From: Bacteroidetes bacterium UBA2322
GTDB taxonomy: Bacteria > Bacteroidota > Bacteroidia > Chitinophagales > UBA2359
DNA length: 9,766 bases
Assembly: GCA_002345145.1 (NCBI GenBank)
Contig: DDVC01000009.1
Location: forward strand, 3,642 to 13,407
Direction of reading: 5' to 3'
Under the pieces are notes generated by a model. That model worked only from the letters and a program-made list of their open reading frames with translations, ran no database searches and was not told the DNA's origin. Positions 1 to 6,700 of the stretch are shown piece by piece. Every line of letters starts with the position of its first letter. Within the stretch, counting starts at the first letter, position 1. The position numbers and the translations under genes are program-made.

Positions 1-28
1 ATCCGTTTAATCTGCGTTATCTGTGTGC
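1..28. repeat. Possible fragment of a dispersed intergenic repeat
   Basis: The left edge reads ATCCGTTTAATCTGCG followed by TTATCTGTGTG. On the other strand this is the phrase CAGATAACGCAGATTAAACGG, split here as CAGATAACG and CAGATTAAACGG. From memory, phrases built from AACGCAGAT and CAGATTAA units recur between genes in many Bacteroidota genomes. The element is cut by the window edge, so neither its length nor its copy number can be judged. A genome-wide count of the 28 bases would settle whether it is a repeat. Confidence 0.3.
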
Positions 29-114
29 TTTTTTTGCTGAAAACAGGGGCAATCACCTCCATTTGTACATCAAAGCGGGGCTGCACTATTGATAAATTAT
101 AAACGTAAAGATGC

Positions 115-135
115 ACAGACCTTACTTGCGTCTGT
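115..135 (-). terminator. Weak hairpin after the R2lox gene
   Basis: ACAGAC at 115-120 pairs with GTCTGT at 130-135 across a 9-base loop. It lies 21 bases beyond the R2lox stop on the minus strand. The flanking TGC and GCA could lengthen the stem with a bulge. On the minus strand the following sequence is only moderately T-rich (GCATCTTTACGTTTATAATTT), so this is a weak candidate for an intrinsic terminator. Confidence 0.3.
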
Positions 136-156
136 ATTGTGCAGGCAAACAAGCGT

Positions 157-1044
157 TTACACATCTGCCAAGGCAATGCTGCATACCTCTTCCATTGTTT
201 GAGTTCGGGCTCTTTCTATGCGCTCCATTCGTTTTTGGAACTGGTCCATAGCGTAATCTAAAAACATGTCTATTTCTAAGCCGAAGGGCAATTGTTCGTA
301 ACAACCTAAACTCTCCATAATAAATGCTATGGCGGGTTCAATCAGTTCGTTCATGCGGGTTTCAATGGCATCCCAAACCGGCGGTCCGTATTGGGCGGTG
401 AGGCGCGAAAGGAGGTAAATGCCGTAAGCTATATGGCGCGACTCATCTTGTTTTAGTTTGCCCACAAAATCGAGCATACCCGGAAAAATAGCGTAATTTT
501 TGAGTACGGCGTAGTAGGCATGGTAGCCGGTTTCGGCAAGTACGCCCTCCACTATCATATTGTAGGTAACAGAGGCTCTTGCCTGTGCCACCGGCGAGGG
601 GTCGTGTAGTAAATTATCCATTACATTAGGCAACTCCTGCCCAAATATGGTAAGGTAGCTTGGCGTATAGTATCGGGATAGGTCGCCTGCATCAGGACAA
701 ACTTGGGTAAAAAATCGATTAAAACCTTCTACATGTTTGGCTTCTTCCCATAAAAAAGAGGTTAAAAACATCTCTTCTTCTATTCTGCCCTCTTTGGCTA
801 TTACCATTATTAGTGGCAGTAAATCTAAGGTTACAGCTTCTTCTCCTGCCTGAAAAAGGGTAGTAAGCCTAAGCACCACATCTTTTTCAAGGTCGGAAAG
901 TTGCTTCCAGTCTTGGGCATCTTGGGTAAAATCGAGGTCTGCCGGATTCCATATGCCGTATTTTTTGGCTTTTTGCCACAGGCGCATGGGGGGCAATTGG
1001 TAGTTTAATTTTTGGGAGCCGGTGGTAATAAATTCTGTGCGCAT
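157..1044 (-). CDS. R2-like ligand-binding oxidase (R2lox)
   Basis: A 295-residue ferritin-like four-helix protein related to the small subunit of ribonucleotide reductase. All six di-metal ligands are visible: Glu68 (in GEEAV), Glu101 and His104 (in EEAKH), Glu166 (in NMIVEG), Glu201 and His204 (in QDESRH). Val71 and Tyr161 occupy the positions that form the valine-tyrosine ether cross-link in the characterised R2lox enzymes of Mycobacterium tuberculosis (Rv0233) and Geobacillus; spacing agrees to within one residue. The family binds a Mn/Fe centre and a long-chain fatty-acid-like ligand in the cytoplasm, but its physiological substrate is unknown. Length fits the family at about 300. No ribonucleotide reductase large subunit is next to it, which supports an oxidase over a nucleotide reductase. 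The ATG at 1044 is chosen because no earlier in-frame start seems needed and the N-terminus fits the family. It lies 154 bases after manC and probably has its own promoter. Automatic pipelines may label it ribonucleotide reductase beta. Confidence 0.9.
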   Translation of the reverse strand: MRTEFITTGSQKLNYQLPPMRLWQKAKKYGIWNPADLDFTQDAQDWKQLSDLEKDVVLRLTTLFQAGEEAVTLDLLPLIMVIAKEGRIEEEMFLTSFLWEEAKHVEGFNRFFTQVCPDAGDLSRYYTPSYLTIFGQELPNVMDNLLHDPSPVAQARASVTYNMIVEGVLAETGYHAYYAVLKNYAIFPGMLDFVGKLKQDESRHIAYGIYLLSRLTAQYGPPVWDAIETRMNELIEPAIAFIMESLGCYEQLPFGLEIDMFLDYAMDQFQKRMERIERARTQTMEEVCSIALADV

Positions 1045-1116
1045 AAAGGTTAAAAGCAGTTTAAAGGTAACTAAAAATAATTGAGTGCCAAGATAGTAGT
1101 TTTACCCTTATTTACC

Positions 1117-1175
1117 GCCGCTGCACCCCGCAATTGACCAAAAATAGTATGCCACTTACCGGCATGAGTAGCGGC
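1117..1175. other. Inverted repeats between manC and the R2lox gene
   Basis: GCCGCT at 1117-1122 is matched by AGCGGC at 1170-1175, and inside them ATGCC at 1149-1153 is matched by GGCAT at 1161-1165 across a 7-base loop. Nested, these could fold after the manC stop on the minus strand. There is no T run next to them, so a role as terminator or leader structure of the R2lox mRNA is only a possibility. Confidence 0.25.
1139..1146 (-). promoter_or_regulatory. Candidate -7 box for the R2lox gene
   Basis: On the minus strand this reads TATTTTTG, a full match to the Bacteroidota -7 consensus TAnnTTTG. No TTTG is found at the expected -33 distance, so only half of the promoter is present. It would give a leader of roughly 90 bases before the ATG at 1044. 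Confidence 0.3.
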
Positions 1176-1198
1176 TGCATAGGTTTTGGCATTGGGGA

Positions 1199-2284
1199 TT
1201 AAGAAAACCGTTTGCCAAATTTCTCTATCACTTCTTTGTTGATTTCTCTAATTTTTTGCTCGTCTTCTAAGCGGCAAATGAGCAAAACGTCATCGGTATC
1301 AATAATACAATAATCGCAAAGCCCCTGAATAATAACTAATTTATTGCCCTTAACGCGCACCATGCAATTTTCAGAGTCATAAACCATAATGTTTTTACCG
1401 CTTGCGGCATTGCCATAATAGTCTTTATCGTGTTTTTCCCACAAGGAAGACCAATTGCCCAAATCGCTCCAGCCAAAATTAGCAGGTATTACATACACAT
1501 TGTCGGCATGTTCCATAATAGCATAATCAATAGATTCTCCTATGGTTGCTTTGTAGGCGCTTTCTATAAAGTCTTTTTCATGGGGAGTATTATATAGGTG
1601 TTTACCCTCATTAAATATGTGGTACATATCGGGCTGTATTTTTTCAAAAGCCTGCAAAATGCTTTTGGCGCTCCATATAAAAATGCCGGAGTTCCAAAGA
1701 AAATCGCCAAACCGAAGAAAGGAAACGGCAAGGTCATGCGGGGGTTTTTCTACAAAAGTTTTAACCTTATAAATGCCGTTTTTGCTCAACTCTTCGTCAA
1801 ACTGAATGTAACCGTAGCCGGTATGCGGACGAGTGGGGGTAATGCCCAGTGTAAGCAGGGTATTGGTTTGTGAAGCAAAGTCAAGAGCTTTGTTTAGGGC
1901 GCTTTCAAAAATGGGTATATCGGTAATGTGGTGGTCGGAGGGCGCTACAATAAAGGTAGCATCGGGGTCAATGGCGGCTATTTTATTGGCAGCAAGTAAA
2001 ATACAGGGCGCTGTATTGCGGCGCATGGGTTCGGTTATGATTTGTTCGGGCTTTAGGTTTGGCAATTGCTCCTGCACCAGTGGCACATATTGGGCGGCAG
2101 TAACAATAAAAATATGGTCGGGCGGAATAAAACCGGCAAAACGGTTAAAGGTACTTTGCAGGAGTGTTTCGCCTATATTAAGAATATCTAAAAATTGTTT
2201 AGGCAATGCTTCGCGGCTTTCGGGCCAAAAACGGCTGCCAATGCCGCCTGCCATAATGGCTACATATTGATGCTGGTTGGACAT
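1199..2284 (-). CDS. manC: Mannose-1-phosphate guanylyltransferase (GDP-mannose synthesis)
   Basis: Makes GDP-mannose from mannose-1-phosphate and GTP in the cytoplasm, for surface glycans and GDP-fucose. The 361-residue protein has the nucleotidyltransferase signature GGIGSRFWP at 13-21 with PKQF at 28-31, then EPMRRNTAP at 85-93, PSDHHI at 115-120, TGYGYI at 155-160, FVEKP at 177-181, WNSGIF at 197-202, SIDYAIME at 251-258 and GWSDLGNW at 271-278. It ends after a short beta-rich tail and lacks the phosphomannose isomerase domain found in the roughly 470-residue bifunctional enzymes, so it is the short, single-function form. The ATG at 2284 is firm because the next Met (residue 11) lies just before the signature. 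Its upstream DNA holds a heptanucleotide array ending 19 bases before the ATG. kdsD lies upstream on the same strand, fitting a role in envelope sugar supply. A related sugar-1-phosphate nucleotidyltransferase specificity cannot be fully excluded. Confidence 0.93.
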   Translation of the reverse strand: MSNQHQYVAIMAGGIGSRFWPESREALPKQFLDILNIGETLLQSTFNRFAGFIPPDHIFIVTAAQYVPLVQEQLPNLKPEQIITEPMRRNTAPCILLAANKIAAIDPDATFIVAPSDHHITDIPIFESALNKALDFASQTNTLLTLGITPTRPHTGYGYIQFDEELSKNGIYKVKTFVEKPPHDLAVSFLRFGDFLWNSGIFIWSAKSILQAFEKIQPDMYHIFNEGKHLYNTPHEKDFIESAYKATIGESIDYAIMEHADNVYVIPANFGWSDLGNWSSLWEKHDKDYYGNAASGKNIMVYDSENCMVRVKGNKLVIIQGLCDYCIIDTDDVLLICRLEDEQKIREINKEVIEKFGKRFS

Positions 2285-2303
2285 GGGGAGTGAAAAGTGA
2301 AAA

Positions 2304-2373
2304 GTTATGAATTATGAGTTATGAATTATGAGTTATGAGTTATGAGTTATGAGTTATGAGTTGTGAGTTGTGA
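2304..2373. repeat. Ten-copy 7-base tandem repeat upstream of manC
   Basis: Ten adjacent heptads: GTTATGA six times, ATTATGA twice (second and fourth units) and GTTGTGA for the last two. The array sits in the gap between kdsD and manC and ends 19 bases from the manC ATG, so on the minus strand it forms part of the manC leader or promoter spacer. Seven-base units can change number by slippage. The unit is not a multiple of three and contains stop codons, so it is not coding. Confidence 0.95.
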
Positions 2374-2395
2374 CTAAATGCCCGATTTTGTTTCT

Positions 2396-2424
2396 CGCAA
2401 AGGCGCAAAGACGCAAAGACGCAA
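2396..2424. repeat. 8-base tandem repeat, CGCAAAGA type
   Basis: Units CGCAAAGG, CGCAAAGA, CGCAAAGA and a partial CGCAAG follow one another. From memory, CGCAAAGA-type arrays are a common dispersed intergenic sequence in Bacteroidota and several other phyla. It lies 23 bases beyond the heptad array, within the manC upstream region. A further degenerate heptad run (ATTTACC, ATTTACT, ATCTACC) lies at 2448-2468. Confidence 0.8.
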
Positions 2425-2467
2425 GTTAATTCTTATTTCTTAGTACTATTTACCATTTACTATCTAC

Positions 2468-2495
2468 CAAAACTACCTACTAACCACTCACCAAA
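2468..2495 (-). promoter_or_regulatory. Weak candidate promoter for manC
   Basis: The minus strand reads TAGTTTTG at 2475-2468, which fits the -7 consensus TAnnTTTG, with TTTG at 2495-2492. The spacer of 16 bases is shorter than the usual 19 to 21. If real, transcription would start near 2461 and both tandem repeats would be in a leader of about 175 bases. manC may instead be read through from kdsD. Confidence 0.25.
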
Positions 2496-2502
2496 TCATC
2501 AA

Positions 2503-3486
2503 TCAGATAAGCCCTTCGTTTAGCAGGTCATGAATGTGTACCATACCCACATAGCGATTTTGTTGGGTAATAGGGAGTTGGGTAATTTTGTATTGGCGCA
2601 GCAGATGCAGGGCTTCAATGGCAAGGGTACCTGTGGGCAGGTGTTTGGGGTTAGGAGTCATTAAGTCTTTGGCGGTAAGATGCAAAAATGGTTGGTTTAG
2701 TTGCAAGATACGGCGGAGGTCGCCATCAGTAATAATACCTTGCAGTTCCATATTTTCATTAACCACTGCCGAAGCGCCCAATCTGGCAGTGGTCATTGTT
2801 ACAATTACGCGGCTAAAATCGGTATTGGGCAATACTGCCGGAGCTTCGTTTTTAGGGTAAAGGTCATCTACGCGCAAGTAGAGCTGTTTTCCTAATGAGC
2901 CTCCCGGGTGAAATCGGGCAAAATCAGAGGGGGTAAAACCGCGCAATTCCTGAAGGCATACCGCCAAGGCATCGCCCATAGCCATTTGGGCAGTAGTGCT
3001 GGCAGTGGGGGCAAGGTTATTGGGGCAGGCTTCGCGGGTTACGGTGGTATTAAGCACATAGTGCGCTTGTTTGGCAAGGTAAGAATCTATGTTTCCGGTA
3101 ATGGCAGTAAGTTTACCGCCCAATTGTTTAAGCATAGGAGCAAGGGCTTTAATTTCGGGCGTTTCGCCACTTTTAGAAAGGCAAATAACCATATCGTTAT
3201 GGGTTATCATGCCCAAGTCGCCATGAATAGCATCGGCAGCGTGCATAAAAGTAGCCGGCGTACCGGTAGAGTTTAGGGTAGCCGCTATTTTTTGGGCTAC
3301 TATGGCGCTTTTACCTATGCCGGTAAGAACCACCCGTCCGTTGGTGTGCAAAATATCTAATACACATCGGGCAAAATCATCGGTAAGGTATTGTGGCAGT
3401 TGTTGCAGGGCATCGGCTTCTGTTTTCAGGGCTTGAGCAGCCGTGTTTATGATAGCCTGATACTGGGGTTGGATGATGGTACGCAT
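2503..3486 (-). CDS. kdsD: Arabinose-5-phosphate isomerase (KdsD/KpsF family)
   Basis: Interconverts ribulose-5-phosphate and arabinose-5-phosphate, the first step towards Kdo, the inner sugar of lipopolysaccharide. The 327-residue protein has an N-terminal SIS sugar-isomerase domain (about 35-185) followed by two CBS domains (about 205-265 and 275-327). Visible motifs are TGIGKSA at 55-61, HAADAIHGDLGM at 82-93, SKSGETPE at 104-111, EACPNNLAPTAS at 152-163 and RFHPGGSLGK at 191-200. Lys59, Glu111, Glu152 and His193 fall at the same numbers as the residues implicated in catalysis in E. coli KdsD. Length equals that of typical KdsD/GutQ proteins. CBS features include ITDGDLRR at 252-259. The start at 3486 is supported by the length match and a good promoter just upstream. 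It is divergent from the large secreted-protein gene. KpsF or GutQ paralogues catalyse the same reaction, so the exact subtype is open. Confidence 0.93.
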   Translation of the reverse strand: MRTIIQPQYQAIINTAAQALKTEADALQQLPQYLTDDFARCVLDILHTNGRVVLTGIGKSAIVAQKIAATLNSTGTPATFMHAADAIHGDLGMITHNDMVICLSKSGETPEIKALAPMLKQLGGKLTAITGNIDSYLAKQAHYVLNTTVTREACPNNLAPTASTTAQMAMGDALAVCLQELRGFTPSDFARFHPGGSLGKQLYLRVDDLYPKNEAPAVLPNTDFSRVIVTMTTARLGASAVVNENMELQGIITDGDLRRILQLNQPFLHLTAKDLMTPNPKHLPTGTLAIEALHLLRQYKITQLPITQQNRYVGMVHIHDLLNEGLI

Positions 3487-3506
3487 TGGCAGGGTTTAAC
3501 CGGCGG

Positions 3507-3538
3507 CAAAAGTAAGCAAAGCATTTAGTCTGTGCAAA
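3507..3538 (-). promoter_or_regulatory. Bacteroidota-type promoter of kdsD
   Basis: On the minus strand, TTTG at 3538-3535 and TACTTTTG at 3514-3507 are separated by 20 bases. Both boxes match the Bacteroidota consensus TTTG and TAnnTTTG with usual spacing. The transcript would start near 3500, leaving a leader of about 15 bases before the ATG at 3486. Confidence 0.65.
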
Positions 3539-3619
3539 CATTGGCGCATGGTATTACTAACGGCAAAATGAAGGGTAATGTACCTGGGGTAAAGCCCTTA
3601 TTGTTTGCCTGCTTGTTGT

Positions 3620-3654
3620 TTTGGCTATATTTAACCCGAAAAACATTAAATTTG
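3620..3654 (+). promoter_or_regulatory. Candidate promoter of the large secreted-protein gene
   Basis: TTTG at 3620-3623 and TAAATTTG at 3647-3654 match the two Bacteroidota boxes; the 23-base spacer is at the long end. The leader would be about 120 bases and T-rich. An alternative lies closer to the gene: TTTG at 3705-3708 with TACTTTTA at 3732-3739 (one mismatch, also 23 bases apart), giving a leader of about 36 bases. I see no gene in the 3487-3781 gap. Confidence 0.45.
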
Positions 3655-3781
3655 CGCCCAAATAAAAACGTATCTTTTCCGACATTTTTAGGATTTTTGC
3701 TCTTTTTGAGCTTGTATTGCCCAAAAATAGCTACTTTTATACTGTCAAAATTGTTTTTTGAACTACAAAACCTCATTCATA

Positions 3782-6700
3782 ATGAAGAAATTTACACTTT
3801 TACTCTTCTTCCTTTTTGCTGCCGTTTTTACGGTACCAAGTTTTGCCCAAAATGTGGTTACTTTACCCGCCACCGGGCAAGCGCCCACACAAACCGATTG
3901 TGAGGGAACTATTTTAGACCCGGGCGGCACAGGCGACTACGGAAACAACGCAAATACCTTTGTGGTAATAGACCCTCCGGGCGATTTGTTAGTGCAAATG
4001 ATTTTTACCGAGTTTAACACCGAAGCAGGGTTTGACCGCGTATCTTTGTTTGACGGACCCACTACCGACAGCCCGCTCATAGGCACTTACGAAGGAACAG
4101 AACTACCCAACGGCGGCAACCCCATTTTCTCAACCGGCGGCTCTATGACCCTGCGCTTTAGCTCCGATGGCTCTGTAACCCGACCGGGGTTTGTGGCTAA
4201 CTGGCTTGCCGGCGGCGGCGGAAGTGGTGTGCCTGTTGCTTCTTTTACCATTTCTGATACCAACCCACCTGCCAATGCACCGGTTGCCTTTTTAAACAGC
4301 TCAAGCGGCTCAGGCACATTTACCTGGGATTTTGGCGATGGCAACACCTCCGATGAAACTAACCCAACACACAGTTATGCAGCGCCCGGCAACTATACCG
4401 TTACCCTTACTGCAGTAGGTTGCACCGGCGAAACGGCTACTTTCTCCTCCTCGCTTACCGTGCAGGAGCTTGCCGGCGTTACCATTGACCCGCTCTCTTT
4501 TAATGTTACGCTTAATTATGGCGATTCTATCATTTTGCCGCTTACCATAAACAATACCGGCATTGGCGATTTGATTGTGGATATTGACGGCGCCAGTTTA
4601 CAGGCAGAAAAAAAACTAAACGTACTTGCCCTCATAAACGGCGCTGATATTACGCAGGAGTACCCCTTTACCCTGCAAGCTATCAATAACTTTTATACCG
4701 ATTACACCCTTACCGAAATTACCACCTACAGTGCTGCCGAACTGCAAGCTGCGCTGGTGGGTAAAGATGTACTGCTCATTCCCGAACAAGAAACCTGTAC
4801 TCCCGCAGCCTTTACCGCCTTTGCGCCCATACTGCAAACATTTGTTGAAAATGGTGGCACCGTTATCATAAACGGCACCAACCAAAGCGGCTGTATCTTT
4901 AATACAGGCTTATTCAGCGGCACCTACCAAAACTTTTACAGCGGTCCGCTAAACATAAGCCTGCCCACCGACCCGCTGGCGGAGGGTGTAACCAATCCTT
5001 ACCAAGCCTTATCGGTAACGTACTACTATGATGTTACCAATACCGATGCCGTTAGAGTGGTAGAGTACAATAACTTTGACGTGGTTTGCTACCGCAATAT
5101 AGGGTTGGGTAAAGCCATTTTAATAGGACACGACTTCCGCTACAGCAATCCCGATATGCAACGCATTATGGCTAATGCTGTGCAGAATGCCGCCGCAGCC
5201 ACACAAGCACAAGGCTGGTTGTATATTTCTGATGACCAAGAAGTACTTTCGGGCGGCGAATCTTATACTATTGACGTAGAATTTAATGCTACCGATGTGT
5301 ATGGCGGTACCTATACCCAAATACTTACTTTTTATACCAACGACCCCGATAATCCGGTAATACAAGTGCCCTGCACCGTTACCATTGTGGGTACGCCCAG
5401 TTTTGCTATTTCTAACGGCAGTTTTGATTTTGGCGTGTTGATGCAAGGATTGGTAGGGCAGCAAACCCTTACTATCAGTAACCCCGGAACCGACTCGCTG
5501 CACATACTCAACATTACTTCCGATAACCCCGCTTACACGGTAAACCTCAGTAACTTTTCATTGTATGGCGGCGGAGCCAGTCAGCAAGTGGTTATCAGTT
5601 TTGCCCCTACCGATATCCAAACCTACAACGGCACTATTTCTATACAAACCAATATAGGCACTTTCTTTGTGCTGGTTACGGGTGTAGGCGTGGGAGCGCC
5701 GGTTACTACCGTTACGCCGCCTGCCTTAAACGTTACCATTGATGCCGGTACTTCTACCACCGTGCCATTGGTTATTGACAACTCAGGCTTAGGTCCGCTC
5801 ACCTTTGAGTTTGATGCCGCTAACTTAGGCACTACCTTAGAAGTGCTTGCCTACACACTTGGGGTAGATATGACTACCGAATACCCCAACATGATTACCG
5901 CCATAAACACCTATTACACCAACTACAACTTAGAAACTACCAACATTACCAGCGCTACCGATTTGGCAGCCATCTTGCAAAACAAAGATGTATTTTTGGT
6001 GCCCGAAGTAGAGCAAACCGTAGGTAATGCGCCCTTCCTCGATTTTGCACCGGTATTGCAGGCATTTGTAAATGCCGGCGGTATTGTTATTTTTGCAGGC
6101 ACATCGGGAGCTGCCCCTATGATTAACTCGGGTTTAATGCCCGTAAACGTTACCGGTTTTGACACCGGCGCTTCGCTCAATGTGTTAGATACTACCCACC
6201 CGCTAACACAAGGTTTAGCGCCTACTTTTATCCCTTCAAACGGCACTTACCCCATTTATTTTAACAGCCCCGATATTGTAACGCTGGTAGAACAGCCCGT
6301 AGGTGCAGGCGGCGGCGGCGGTTCGGTGGTGGCTTACAGACCGCTGGGTAATGGTCATGTAATTTCTATAGCTTTTGACTACTTCAGCTCCGATGAAAAT
6401 GCTCAAAAAGCCATAGCCAATGCCTTTGCTTGGGCAGAAACCATGACCGTAGTACCTTGGTTAAATTACACCCCCCTTAATGGCACAGTAGGCTACCCGG
6501 CACAAACCACCATAGATGTAACGTTTGATGCTACCAACCTGCTGGGCGGCACGTATTACAGCCAGCTCATTATGACTACCAACGACCCGCTCAATCCTAC
6601 CATTACCATTCCTGTAACGCTTACCGTTATAGGCATACCGCAAATTACCGTAAGCCAAACCAACCTTAACTTTGGTACGGTAATTATAGGCAACGACAAT

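Noticed and set aside
122..304. 60-residue minus-strand open frame overlapping the R2lox 3' end
   Set aside because: Overlaps the well-supported R2lox frame and yields a basic peptide with no recognisable feature.
157..1044. Ribonucleotide reductase small subunit
   Set aside because: The first metal ligand is Glu68 with Val71 and Tyr161 at the R2lox cross-link positions, and no large subunit gene is adjacent.
1833..2270. 145-residue plus-strand open frame opposite manC
   Set aside because: Fully inside manC, whose conserved motifs explain the sequence; the product has no family features.
3525..3776. Open frames on both strands in the divergent gap
   Set aside because: AT-rich, low-complexity products without recognisable domains; they overlap the promoter boxes and the plus-strand one runs into the signal peptide region of the large gene in another frame.
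3758..3781. TTG start eight codons upstream of the large gene's ATG
   Set aside because: It would put eight extra residues (LNYKTSFI, first read as Met) before MKKFTLLL and spoil a standard signal peptide; no ribosome binding site supports it.
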